This document shows, piece by piece, positions 1 through 11,000 of a stretch of DNA of 64,000 bases. Numbering within the stretch: position 1 is the stretch's first letter; the number at the start of each line of letters is the position of its first letter. The stretch is from positions 361,172-425,171 of the forward strand of contig NW_013657664.1 of the NCBI RefSeq assembly GCF_000142905.1, written 5' to 3'. The notes below the pieces were generated by a model, which worked only from the letters and a program-made list of their open reading frames with translations, searched no databases and was not told the origin of the DNA. The DNA is from Thecamonas trahens ATCC 50062 (taxonomy: Eukaryota; Apusozoa; Apusomonadida; Apusomonadidae). Made by a program: the position numbers and the translations under genes.

Positions 1-91
1 TCCGCCTCCCCTCCCCTCCCCTCCCTACCTTCCCCTTCCCCTCCCCCTCCCTCCTCCCCGCCCCCCCCCCCCTTCTCTCTCCCTCGACACC

Positions 92-424
92 ATGGCTGTG
101 GCACCCATCCAGGCGGCTATCACGGCCAAGCTCACCCGCGTCCTCTCGCCGGTCTTCCTCGACGTGGTCAACGAGTCGTACAAGCACTCTGTGCCGGCCG
201 ACGCAGAGACCCACTTCAAGGTCACTGTTGTGTCGGACGCCTTTGACGGCCTGGCTCTCATCGAGCGCCATCGCAAGGTCTACGACGTCCTCGGCGACGA
301 GCTCAAGGCCTCGGTCCATGCCCTCTCCATCAAGGCCAAGACGCCCGCTCAGTGGGAGGCCGCGGGCAAGTCCATCTCCCACTCGACGCCCAACTGCCTC
401 GGCGGCTCCAAAGCCGATGCCTAA
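92..424 (+). CDS. BolA family protein (BOLA1-like)
   Basis: A complete 110-residue ORF of normal BolA length. Visible family signatures are VVNESYKHSVP near residue 27, ETHFKVTVVSDAFDGL in the middle, then IERHR and VHALSIKAKTP. The invariant histidine of the helix-turn-helix-like loop is present in the VHALSI segment. BolA proteins act with monothiol glutaredoxins in Fe-S cluster handling, and BOLA1-type members are usually mitochondrial. There is no long N-terminal presequence, so the compartment is uncertain. The start is the first ATG, directly after a C-rich leader. The gene runs tail-to-tail with the next gene, 60 bp away. Confidence 0.93.
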   Translation: MAVAPIQAAITAKLTRVLSPVFLDVVNESYKHSVPADAETHFKVTVVSDAFDGLALIERHRKVYDVLGDELKASVHALSIKAKTPAQWEAAGKSISHSTPNCLGGSKADA

Positions 425-484
425 TGGGGCTAGATGTCGCGTTTATGCTCGCAGACATTTGTGCGCTGTGGTGAGTGTGGGCGC

Positions 485-1251
485 TCAGGCGTCACCTGCG
501 GCGGCGGCAGCCGCAGCCTCCTCGGCGGCGCGCTCGCGGGCCTCGGCAATTTCGCCGCGCAAGCGGGCCTCCTCGGCGGCGCGCTCGGCGGCAACGAGCG
601 ATGACTCGCCGTCGTCAAAGACGTCCATCGAGGGCGCGGCCGACGCGCGCTCGCCGTCGTCCGAGGCGGCGTCATCGCCGGCGGCATCGGCCGGGTCGGG
701 ATCGGCCGCCTTGTTGTACGCCTTGCCGAGGTAACGGAAGGTCGATCCGGCCCAGAACCAGGCATTGCCGTTGTCCTCAACAATGACGTCGCCCGAGGCG
801 GTGCAGCGGAAGCCGTCGTCCTCGTTCTTGTAGTGGACCCACGGCCAGGTGTCGACGACCTCGGGCTCGTCCTTCCAGCCGTCCTCAGACGTCACCCTGC
901 ACGCCCGCTTAAACGTACACCGCAGCTGGACGACCTTGCAGTACTCCTTGGGCCACTCCGGCTCGTCCATCAGGCCCTCCATCCAGAACTCCTCGTTGCC
1001 GCTGCGCCCACCAGGTGATGAGTATGGCCGCCTGCACCGCCTGCACCGCCCGCACCGTCTGCACCGTCTGCTCACGCTCCCTCGCGCGCGCATGCGTACC
1101 GATAGAAGTGATAGACAACCAGGTTCTGGACAGCATCCCGCGGAGCCGTCGGCGAGTACTTGTCCGTCTTGAGCCGGCTCTTGCTCGCCTCGGCCTTCTT
1201 GCCACGCAGCTCGTCGTTGAGCTTGGCAAACGACGGGGACTGGGTAGCCAT
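485..1251 (-). CDS. Unrecognised acidic-tailed protein, two exons
   Basis: Exon 1 is 1251-1100 and exon 2 is 1001-485, giving 222 residues; the 98 bp intron (1099-1002) runs GTACGC to CAG in phase 2. The join was inferred because the downstream reading frame has no good start and the two halves match in phase. The protein begins MATQSPSFAKLNDELRGKK. Its core is rich in aromatic residues, with EEFWMEGLMDEPEWP, DTWPWVHYKNEDDGF and NAWFWAGSTFRYLG. The tail of about 70 residues is Ala/Glu/Asp-rich and probably helical. No transmembrane segment or signal peptide is visible. I do not recognise the family and assign no function. Confidence 0.72.
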
Positions 1252-1585
1252 GGTGGGTATGTGGGTATGTCAACTGTAGCGCTGGCCTTTGCACCTGCCG
1301 TAAAGTCAAGTCTACCACTATGCCCATCCCCGTCTGCGTCGCCTTGTCCGTGCCTGCCCCCCCCCCCCCCCCCCCTCCCTCCTCCTTCCCTGTCGCCTTT
1401 CCTTGACCAGGCCAAAACCAACTTCCGCCGAATGCGTGCAACAGCCACCACTCCCGTCCGAGGGTTGCGCCAGCCAAGCCGCCAGGCGCCACCACCGACC
1501 GGCGACTCTCCGACTTCCGCAAACCCATTTGCCGACGAGCCACAGCCGGTGCCGCTCGACCACCCCTCACCCCTACCCTCACCCC

Positions 1586-1634
1586 CACCACCACCACCAC
1601 CACCACCACCACCACCACCACCACCACCACCACC
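1586..1634 (+). repeat. (CCA)n trinucleotide microsatellite
   Basis: About 16 uninterrupted CCA/CAC units lie in the leader just upstream of the start of the SNAPC4-like gene. A second run, (CAA)n at about 1769-1814, lies inside that gene and encodes a poly-threonine stretch. Confidence 0.95.
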
Positions 1635-1655
1635 TCTCCATCCCCTCCCTTCGCT

Positions 1656-1768
1656 ATGGCTACAGAGGGCGACGCCGAGCTGCAGGCGCTCATGGCTGTG
1701 CTGGCTTCCTCGGGCGCCGCGGCGTCTGCGCCAGCAAGCCCCGCCACGGCATTGACCGCCACAGCATC

Positions 1769-1814
<46 letters not shown>

Positions 1815-3815
1815 GCGACTGCAGTCACAGAGCCCAGGGTAGCGGAGACGGCATCAGCTGCAGGTGGATCGGCTCATGCGCGGCGGGCACGGATCGAAGC
1901 TCTGCGGGCGGCACTAGAAGCATCAAAGACATACGAGGCCATCCTCCGCGAGCACGTCTCACGGATGGAGCTCGCCCGCTCCCGCAACCTGACCATGACC
2001 AAGATCGTGGAGAAGTTGCCCGATGTCATCCGCGGCTCGCTGCCGGTGTCGCTGGACAAGGCCATTGCCCCACTGCACGCCGGTGGTGCTTCGGTCCATG
2101 GCTTTGAGGATAGCCGCGGGAGCAAGCCGCCCAAGAACGCGGATGCTGCCCGCAAGGAGATGCTCCGCGGCGTCCGCCCCGACTATGCTGTCGCCGCAAA
2201 GTGGAAGCCGACCGAGGAGCGCGAGCTTCGCGCCGCCATCCGGCAGCATCTCCGCCGCGCCCTCTCCTCGGCCCTCTTTGACCGCTACGAAGAGCAGATC
2301 ACCCGCAACGAGCCCGAGGCCCTCGCCGCCGTCACCTCGCAGCTCGAGGACATTGGCGTTATGTCCGACAACGAGCTCCTCTCCCGTGCAGGCTCTATCA
2401 ACTGGGCCGACGTCCACATGGACCATCTTCCTGGCCGCACTGTCGCTGCCGCAGAAATCTACTGGACCAACGTTCTCCACCCTCACATCAACTCGTCTGC
2501 AAAGTTCTCCCGCCGCGACGACGAGCTCATTCTCGAGCTCGTTGGCCAGCACACAGATCGCAACTGGGAGCTCGTTACTCGCCTCTTCAATGAGCGCTCG
2601 ACGTCACCCGGCATTCGCAAGCCGTGGCAGCTCCTCACCCGCTACCAGAGCGCGCTATCGGCCTCGCACACCCGTGCCCAATGGTCGCCCGAGGAAGATG
2701 CCGCCCTCCAGGCCGCCATCGCCCGCTTCGGCACCCGTAACTGGAACCGTGTTGCCACCGCAGTCCTGCAGCGCAACGGCCAGCAGTGCCTCCACCGCTA
2801 CCACAAAGTTCTCGCCGCTGCAAACCTCAAGGGTCGCTGGTCCATCGAAGAGGACATCATGCTCTCCATCGGCGTCAAGGTCTACGGCGCCGGAAACTGG
2901 TTCAAGATCCAGTCGCTTGTTCCCTTTCGCACCGACGTCCAAGTCCGCGAGCGCTGGGCAAACTGTCTCGACCCGGCCATCCTCTACTCAGACTGGACAC
3001 CCGACGAGGACCGTCGCCTCCTCTCCGCAATGCACGACGTGCCCGATGGTCACGCTGTGCCGTGGGCGAAGATTGCTGCCGGCTTTCCCGGCCGCACTGA
3101 CAACCACGTCGTCCGCCGATTCCTCAAGCTCACCAACCAGACCGTGCGCTCCAAAAAGGCCATCGTCGTGAACAAACCCGCCATCGCCGCCTTGCTACGC
3201 GCTTTGGCCTCATCCTCCGCCTCGTCGCCGTCGCCGACTGCTTCTTCCGTCTCCTGCCCCTCACTCACCGCCTCGGCCTCCTTTGCCAAGTTCCCTGCCG
3301 CGCCCGTCACTGCTGACGAGCTGCACCAGGTTCTTCGCTCCTTTGCGCTTGTCCCCTTCCCACGGGCCACGCCACATCTCGACATCCCCACCTCGCTCCA
3401 TGCCCTCCCGCCCAACCTCGCCAACCTTGATGCCCTGTACAAGCTTTGTTACGCGGTTGCCGACACCGTCCCCGACCCAGAGCTCGAGGACGAGTTTGAC
3501 ATCGATCCACCGCCAGCTTCTGCCCTTCCCTCGCCAGACTCGATCTGGGAAGACGACACTCGCCTCCAGCTCTTGCGCGCTTGGTTTCTTGCTCTCTTCG
3601 CCGCTCCATTTACCAATGCCGCCGCGCTTGCGCGCACCGATTCGGCCGCAACGCACGTCCAGTCCCCACAGCAGTCGTCTCCGCTCGCGCGCAGCCGTCG
3701 TCGTCGCCGCAGATCGCCGTCGCCGCCGCGCTCAACGCACGCGACGCACGCGACGAGCGAGCCATCCAGCGAATCCGCGCGCTCGGGGCGTGCCAAGCGC
3801 CAAAAGCGGGCATAG
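1656..3815 (+). CDS. Myb-repeat protein, SNAPC4 (SNAP190)-like
   Basis: A 719-residue protein with consecutive Myb/SANT repeats. Clear repeats begin at about residues 342 (QWSPEEDAAL), 391 (GRWSIEEDIMLSIG) and 446 (SDWTPDEDRRLL). A weaker one lies at about 280-330 (FSRRDDELILELV), and a partial one (NWADVHMDHLPGRT) just before it. The four-and-a-half-repeat layout, and the third-helix style of RTDVQVRERWANCLDP, resemble SNAPC4. That is the DNA-binding subunit of the complex driving RNA polymerase II/III transcription of snRNA genes. The N-terminus carries a poly-Thr run encoded by a CAA microsatellite. The C-terminus is Arg/Ser-rich and basic, a probable nuclear signal. A general Myb factor of the same architecture is the alternative. 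Confidence 0.82.
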
Positions 3816-3836
3816 CTGCTCCTCGTAAAGCACACG

Positions 3837-6800
3837 CTACTTGCGGTGCAGGCCGCGGTGCTTGACCTTGATAGCGGGCTTGGCCTTTCCCTTGCACTTG
3901 CCTTGGACCTTGACCTCGCCATTGTCATTGGCCCCGCCATCACCGCCACTTGCCACCGGCACATGCACTAGCGGCAAATGCGGGAGCGCGCCAAGTGTCT
4001 CGCGCAGTGACGTCAAGAGCTGTGCCACAGGCAACGAGCCAGGCAGTGCCGGGGAATCGGCATGGAGCGTGTGTGGGAGCCGGGTCACTGCGTTGCTAAC
4101 TGCATCTACAACGTCGATCATGTGGACGACAGCAGCGGAGACCGCGATCGCGTCCTCGGCCTTGAGGAATAGCGGCGTGGTCGGAATGAGGAACGGCGCC
4201 CAGACCTCGCGCAGCGAGGCCTTGACTGACGGTAGCGTCCGGGCGTTGAACGCGTAGTCGACGATGGAGAGGTTCGACGACAAATGCGTGCAGCTCGCGT
4301 CGAGTGTGAGGAGCAGGACCCAGCGAAAGGTAAAGAAGTGGCCCGGCTCCAGCGAGAACGACTCTTGGCCTTTGTGGAGCGAGATCTCGATCTCATTGGC
4401 CTGCAACTGGATATGGACGCCAAAACCCTGTGCACCGCGACCGTCCTTATACGGATGGCGCGCAAAGACTGCAGACCGCAGCTTCATCATTGCCGGGAAA
4501 AGCATCGACTGCGAGAGGCAACGCAGGACTCGTAGCGTCCGCGAACCAGACACCGCTGGCTGTCGCAACCACTTCCGCAGCTCCTCGCTCACATCCGACT
4601 CGTTGGTAGTGGCAGGCACGCACGCGTCGTACGCCCCGAGAATTGCAGCAGAGACGCTTGCCGATGCCTCCACCCGAGTCGACAGTACCTCCACCACCAA
4701 CCGCACGCCCGCCGCGTTGCAATCTCGCGCGCTGCCTTTCTGCGGGTACGCGTACAAGTGCTTGCCGTCGGCATCGACAATCGCCAGTGATCGGAGCGTG
4801 TAGAGCAGGTCGCGATGGAGCGGGACCTTGTCCAGTGGTTGGCTCCACACCTGCCGCACAAAGTAGTCCATGTCAAGGAAGGGGAACATGGCGTCAAGGA
4901 CTTCGCGCTGGACATTCGGTCGGGTCGCAGCTCCCCACGAGTGGTCGGTGATCTTGAGCTCCGGAAAGAGCTGGGTGACGTGCGCATCGAACGAGAGCTT
5001 GAGTCGCCACTCAAATTCAAACGCCGCGCCTGGGTCCGCGTCGTGGGACTGCTCGCGCCGGACGTGCTCAACCGTCACGTGCTTGTCCTCCACAGCCACG
5101 GTAATGGCCCACATGCCACGGACGTCCTTGTAGGGGAACCGCTCGTAGAACGACGACCGTAGCGTCTTGACGCTCGGCATGATGATGTCCTGGGATAGCG
5201 TCTTGAGCACCCGCGCCACGGCCGAATCCTCGTTAAAGTATCGGGAAATGAGGTAAGCCCGTGTTGCGTCGCCGAGTGAACCGTCAGACGTGAGAAATGC
5301 CGGCGCGTGGAGGCAGACCGCGCGCGCCGTGTTGGCATCGTCTATGGCGTGCGCCACAGCAACCATCAGCTCAACCACGGCTGCCCCGTCGTCGGCCATG
5401 CTCGAAACTGCATCACGCACGCCGGCCGCGGGGCTTCCAGTCAGCTTACCATCAGCGTAGAGCACTGTTCCATCCCGCGCAAGGACTGTCACCGCTTTGG
5501 CCAGCCGCGGAATGTCGTGGCCAACAAGCGAGTCAGCAAAAGGTCGCCGCCAGATCCACTCGTACTTGTCCTTCTCGCACACAAACTCCGAGAGCGTGTC
5601 GACCAGAGCCGCACCTCGATACTTGGGCATGCCTGGGGCGGTCTGATGCGAGAGCACTCGCAGATCAACTCGCAGCGGCGTGTGCGTCCGCCCGGCCTCC
5701 ACGTCGAATGCCAGCTCTACCTGCCAGACAAATGAGAACGCCTCGGCCGGGTCCTGTGAGAGCGAGACTGCCTGTCGGGTGTGGACAACATCGACCCGCG
5801 ACTCGGAGAGCGTGATGACCACGGCAGGTCGCGCGCCCGAGTACGGCTCGGATGCAAACGGAAACTCTTCAAAGATCCCGCGTCGGAGCGCAGCATAGGC
5901 TGGAAACAGCAGATCTTCCGCCAAACATTTGAACGTTAACGAGAGCGGTTCAGTCTCGGCTAACGTGCCCGAGTGAAGAAAGGCCCGAAAGCCGCGCTGC
6001 TCCTCGCCCATCGGCACCGCCGCCATGTACTCGGCAAAGGTGGCATCGAGCGCGGCAATCCGCGGCGGTGGGAGGAACGCGCGCGCAAGCGCCATGACCA
6101 GTTCGGTGATCCCGGTCCGGATTTGGGCGTGAGACGGGTTGATTCCAACATCATGAGCAGCAGCAAACAACGTTCCGCCGTGCTCGTCGTTGACCGTCAG
6201 CATAGAGGTGTAGAGGCTTAGATTAGTCTCAAGCCACAGCTCTGACATCGGGTGAAGAAACACGTGGTTGACCTGCTGGCTCAGCGAGGCGTCGAGCGGC
6301 GAGAGCGCAAAACTCGGCATTCGCGACAGCTCGCCGTCGGTTGACGAGACCAGCGACGAGACGGATGCTTCTGACAGGAGCGCGAACGTGTCCGAGGCGG
6401 TAACCCGGTCAGGATCAGAGGCTCTGCTAGCGGAAAAGTCAAACGACATCGACGGCCCCATTTGGGCCGCCAGATGCGCCCCACGCCGTGTGCGCTCGAT
6501 CCGAACATGGAGTCTTCCAGCGGCAACGCCGGTCCGCGACTTGAGCTCGTGCCACTCGTCGAGGAACGCATGCGCGAGCGGGATGGCCTCAAGATTAATG
6601 TCCACCAGCCCGATAAAGTCGTCTGACGAGAGCAGGTCGCGGTCCCAGACCTCAACGATCGCAAACGACTGCTCCGGTTCGAGCGGCACGAACCGTAGGT
6701 CCCATCGTGGCGCGAGCGTGTGCTTGTCGGTGAAACCCTGCGCTACCTCGCCCGACGACCAAATTATCTTGGCGTATGGATCGGCGCCATGGAACCGGTC

Positions 6801-7844
6801 TGACGACGGCAAGCCGGTCGCCTCGATGACAGTGATCGCCACTGACGTTCCGCCGCTATCGCCCGCATCCAGTGGGGGTAGCTCGCACGACGCCGTTGCC
6901 ACAGGATCGGTGGCCGAGCTGCCAACAGAGAAGCCAGTCTTGCGGACACCCACAAACTCGAGCTCATAGTACAGCTCGCACAGCGCAGAGTTCTCGTAGC
7001 CGGGACGGGTGTCGGCCACAGGCATCCACCGCCCACAACTCACGCCGGCGGGCAGAGCCTGCCAGGCGGCAAGACTGTTGCTAGCTGCCGACTGCAAACT
7101 GGCACCAGCCCTGGGTCGGCCCGGCGGCGGCGGCGGCACAGGTGCTGTCGGCTCGTCCGCAGCATGAGCGCCTCCGTGGCCGGCGGCCTGCTCGAGCTTG
7201 ATGCGGGCGACCTCGTCCGAGATACGCTCTTTCATGATGCGGTACTTTTGATAGAGCGGGGCGATGGCGTCTGCAGAGGCAGCTGTGGCTTTGAGCTTGC
7301 GTATCTGGGCCTTGAGCTTGACTTTCTTGGACAACAGCTTGCGGAGGTGCGAGGTGTCGACCGGCAACGGCGGTATCGGCGCAGTGGCAGGACCATCAGC
7401 CTCGGACTCGCTGGCATCGGACGCATCGGGAGGTGGGAGTGGAGGTAACGGCATATCGGGCGCTGTGCTTGGTGCTTGTGCCTGGAGCAGCGGAAGCAGC
7501 GCAATGTGGGCCTGGCCGAGTAGCTTGTTCTTCCAAAGCCGATGATGATCGTAGACAGCAAGGGTGAGTGCGTCTGCGCCCGGCTCTTCAGCGGCCGAGT
7601 CTGCATCGTCAACCAGCGGAACCGTGATGGTGAACGCCGCGTTCCACACCGGTGCTGTAGTCGAATGGATGTGGTGCGTCTTGCCCACTTCCCGTCCTGC
7701 GCCACCCAACAGCAGCGCCACAAACGGGACCGGAAGCGATGACGCCGCCACCGCGTCGGCCGAGTGTCTCTCTGCTCCCCGTGGGCGGTGCAGGAGAGCA
7801 AACCGACGAGCCCTTTGGATGCGGACGGTGACCACAGCCTCCAT
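3837..7844 (-). CDS. Large protein with two C2 domains and three internal repeats
   Basis: A 1335-residue protein; the chosen start (MEAVVTVRIQRARRF) sits at the first strand of the first C2 domain. C2-A covers about residues 1-110 and ends near LYDHHRLWKNKLLGQA. A charged helical or coiled-coil stretch follows at about 165-230 (LRKLLSKKVKLKAQIRKL). C2-B covers about 330-435, with ITVIEATGLPSSDRFHGADP and VEVWDRDLLSSDDFIG; its acidic residues could bind calcium. From about 640 to the end there are three tandem repeats of about 235 residues. Each has a FPAYAALRR/MPSVKTLRS/FPAMMKLRS helix, a (F/Y)P(F/Y) turn, and an F-x-(F/W)-x-W strand. I do not recognise this repeat. A role at membranes is inferred from the C2 domains only. 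Confidence 0.8.
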   Translation of the reverse strand: MEAVVTVRIQRARRFALLHRPRGAERHSADAVAASSLPVPFVALLLGGAGREVGKTHHIHSTTAPVWNAAFTITVPLVDDADSAAEEPGADALTLAVYDHHRLWKNKLLGQAHIALLPLLQAQAPSTAPDMPLPPLPPPDASDASESEADGPATAPIPPLPVDTSHLRKLLSKKVKLKAQIRKLKATAASADAIAPLYQKYRIMKERISDEVARIKLEQAAGHGGAHAADEPTAPVPPPPPGRPRAGASLQSAASNSLAAWQALPAGVSCGRWMPVADTRPGYENSALCELYYELEFVGVRKTGFSVGSSATDPVATASCELPPLDAGDSGGTSVAITVIEATGLPSSDRFHGADPYAKIIWSSGEVAQGFTDKHTLAPRWDLRFVPLEPEQSFAIVEVWDRDLLSSDDFIGLVDINLEAIPLAHAFLDEWHELKSRTGVAAGRLHVRIERTRRGAHLAAQMGPSMSFDFSASRASDPDRVTASDTFALLSEASVSSLVSSTDGELSRMPSFALSPLDASLSQQVNHVFLHPMSELWLETNLSLYTSMLTVNDEHGGTLFAAAHDVGINPSHAQIRTGITELVMALARAFLPPPRIAALDATFAEYMAAVPMGEEQRGFRAFLHSGTLAETEPLSLTFKCLAEDLLFPAYAALRRGIFEEFPFASEPYSGARPAVVITLSESRVDVVHTRQAVSLSQDPAEAFSFVWQVELAFDVEAGRTHTPLRVDLRVLSHQTAPGMPKYRGAALVDTLSEFVCEKDKYEWIWRRPFADSLVGHDIPRLAKAVTVLARDGTVLYADGKLTGSPAAGVRDAVSSMADDGAAVVELMVAVAHAIDDANTARAVCLHAPAFLTSDGSLGDATRAYLISRYFNEDSAVARVLKTLSQDIIMPSVKTLRSSFYERFPYKDVRGMWAITVAVEDKHVTVEHVRREQSHDADPGAAFEFEWRLKLSFDAHVTQLFPELKITDHSWGAATRPNVQREVLDAMFPFLDMDYFVRQVWSQPLDKVPLHRDLLYTLRSLAIVDADGKHLYAYPQKGSARDCNAAGVRLVVEVLSTRVEASASVSAAILGAYDACVPATTNESDVSEELRKWLRQPAVSGSRTLRVLRCLSQSMLFPAMMKLRSAVFARHPYKDGRGAQGFGVHIQLQANEIEISLHKGQESFSLEPGHFFTFRWVLLLTLDASCTHLSSNLSIVDYAFNARTLPSVKASLREVWAPFLIPTTPLFLKAEDAIAVSAAVVHMIDVVDAVSNAVTRLPHTLHADSPALPGSLPVAQLLTSLRETLGALPHLPLVHVPVASGGDGGANDNGEVKVQGKCKGKAKPAIKVKHRGLHRK

Positions 7845-8057
7845 GGCAAGGGACGAGGGGGAGGGGGAGGGGGGGTGGAGGGAGGAGCACCCGCTGGGAG
7901 GGGGCTGGTCAGGCCGAGTGGGCGAACAGGAGAGGTGGCGGCAACCGGTGAGCGGAGGAGTGTGGGAGGAGACGAGCTCGTTCCCCGACGTAGATGACAG
8001 GCCACGCAACACACCACTTTGCAAGCATACACACTTGGTGCGTGTGAGAGCGTGAGG
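7845..8057. promoter_or_regulatory. Shared intergenic region of a divergent gene pair
   Basis: Only 213 bp separate the start codons of two long genes transcribed in opposite directions, so both promoters must lie here or overlap the genes. The side next to the C2 gene is a purine-rich G-tract, which reads as a C-rich leader on that gene's strand. No TATA box is evident. Confidence 0.45.
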
Positions 8058-11000
8058 ATGGCGGACAAGGTGCCGGACTCGCTCAACCGCTCGCTCTCCC
8101 ACCTGGATGCCCTGACCAGGGCTCGGAGCAAGTCGCCCAACCGCCCGTCCGGCTCGCGCCACCTGGTCCGCACCGCCACCCGCAACCGCCGCCTGGTTGA
8201 TCTGGGTGGGGAAGGCATGCAACGGGCGGGCTCGATGGCCGGGACACTGCAGCAGAACATGCAACTGTCCATGGGAAACGTGATGGACAGCGCACCGTCA
8301 GAGCCGATGCTGGACGAACCGAGGACGCCGAGGACGCCGCGGACACCTGGGCGCCGACGGAGTGGGGGCCGGCGGGAAAAGCCCACATCGGTCTCGCCCA
8401 AGCAGGCGCGCAGGGGTAGCGGAAGACGCAAGCGACGCGAGTCGCTCTCGCAAGAAACGGGAATTGCCTCGTTTACCTCGCTCCGTCTCAGCAAGGCCAA
8501 TGCCGAGAACAGCCGCTCGATCTCGCTCAACTCGCCGATGACGCCAGTCAGTTTTCCGCTCGGCGCGTCAGCGGGGCGGCTTGACGGCGCGGCGTACCGT
8601 CGAGCAGTGACGGCACTGGCAGCCATGGGCGACACTGCACACATCACCCATGCATCGATGCTGGATGCGTGCGACGAGGTCGTTACAGCAACCGCTGGCC
8701 TGGAGACGACGCTGCACGAGTTTGGCCGGCTGAAGGACTTGTTTGTCGGCTCTGATCTCCCGCTAGCACTGCAGCTCAACGCTACGCTTGCAGTCTCCAA
8801 GGTTTTCCGTGCCAAGTCGGAGCTGTACGAGCCGATCTTTAAGCTCATCGACATGATGCGCGCCATTTCCAAGCCGTGGCAGGCGCGCGAGGACTCGCTC
8901 AACGTTATCCGCTCCAAGCTCACCACCAAGAACTCAGAGCTTGTACAAGCGTATGCCGAGTTGGAGCACCGGCAGGATGAGCTGAAAGCGATCAAGGCCA
9001 AGCTGAACCAGTCACGATGGGCGGCGTTTGCACAGGCGCTTCTCAACAAGCAGGTGGCGATGACCAAGTTCTCGGCGTTTGAGGCTACTGTCTCCTCGCT
9101 GCGTGCCTCCCTCGAGAAGGCGCGACGCAAGGTGAGCAGCTCGGCATCGACTCAGCGGCAAGCCACTGCGGCGGCGCTGGTCGAGCGGCTGGCCCGGCAG
9201 CGGTCAAGCTCGCTGACACTCTCGTCGAGCCAGATCCAGATCAACACACGGGCAGCTGTTGCGTCAGCTGCGATTCACGCCCGAGGTGCACAGCTCCCGC
9301 CGACCACCGTCATCGCTTCGCCGACGCATGTCGACTCGGCGTCGACCGGTGGCACTGCGCGGACCCACTCACGCTCGCGCGCCGCATCACGCTCGCGCTC
9401 ACGAGCTCGGTCGCGCTCGCGCACTGCATCACGAGCAAGCTCGCGACCTCGCTCGCGCTCACAAGCTCGGTCGCGTTCGCGAACACGCTCGCGCCGCTCG
9501 TCGATCTCGCACTCGGAAACGCTCCTAGACACGAGCTCGGTCCAGGCGTCGACCAAGATGACCAGCCAGCTGGCCAAGGACCTCATCCGCATGGAGCAGG
9601 CGCTACGGGCCGCGTCGCGTGAGTCGCAGCGGACGCTACAATCGCAGCGGGCATCAGACTCTATCGTCTCTGACTCTGGCCTGCAGAACCATGACGACGA
9701 CCCCCGGTTCTCCCTCTCTCGTGGAGCGGCGACGTCCAAGTCAGCGCTAGACGTCACCGCTTTGCGCAAGACAGGCTTGAGCGGAGTTGTGTCGCAAGTG
9801 ATGCTGCCGTCACTCTCCTCACCGCCGGTACCGGAGGTATTTGTCTCGCGAATGGACTCGCTGGCTTCGGTGGCGTCTGAGGTCCACCACGCCGCGGCAG
9901 ACAACTCGATGAATACCTCGATCTCCGAGCTGGTCAGAACTGCGCCGGCTGACGGTACCTTTGCAGCTGGCAGTCCGATGGGGGCTAGGTCTGCCTCGCA
10001 GACAAACGAGGAGCGCAGATCGCACGACGACACTGGCATCGAGCGGCGCACCGCATCCGGTCGGAGGGTCCGGGTTCGGATCCAGCGGGCCAACACCTCG
10101 GCTGCGGTGCTTGACTTGGGTCACGGACACGAGCCGCAGCCGCCGCCTGCAGCGCATCGGCGGCGGGGCGCCAGAAGCCCAAGCCGCGGCGGAAAGAGGC
10201 GTCGCCGATCGTCGGTAGATGCCGCACGTGAGTTGGCTTCGTCACGAGTTCACACCGGTAACGTTCTTGAAGTCCTTGGCTTTGAGCCGGCAGCGGGCGA
10301 TATTGACGACGCCATCAACAAGATCCGTGTTGACGCGGCAACCATGGCCCACTCCAAGTCGACCGAGAACGTCGGTCTCGCCCCATCAACATCGCCAACG
10401 CCCGGTTCACGGGTCCGGCCGAGCTCGGCGACTCGCCTTGACGCCAAAGAGCTGGGTCTCAAGCAAGCTGACGAGGAGCACGATGCGGTTCTTGTAGCGC
10501 TGCGAAAGAAGAAGGATGCATTGGAGAGCACAACGTCGCAGAGCGGGTCAAGATCGCCGGTGCGCTCCAATTCGCGCTCGCGGCCACGACGCGCATCGCG
10601 GACTTCACTCTCGCCGAACCCGCTACCGGCACCGCCGCAGCATGGCAAGCCGCGGCTCGCCCAGCCAGTCAATACCATGGTCGAGAGGCCGTTGTCGAGC
10701 AGCACCAAGCGGCGTCGGTCGATCTCGGTGTCGAATCCGTCATCGCGGGCTTCGTCTCCTGAGAGATCAACTTCGAACACACCAACTAACTCATGTGGTG
10801 CCGGCGTCGACGAGTCGAGCTCTGACACTAGCATTCCAAGCCAGCGGGCGCTCGAGTCCGAGCACAGCTCGAACTCGAGCTCGGTGTCATCCAGCTCAAG
10901 TACCAGCTCGACCTCGCGGTCCAGCTCGGACGACTCGTCTCGGCACTCGTCGCTCGGGAACGACCGTTCGTTGTCGCCGCCGCCATCCTCACACCCCGAC

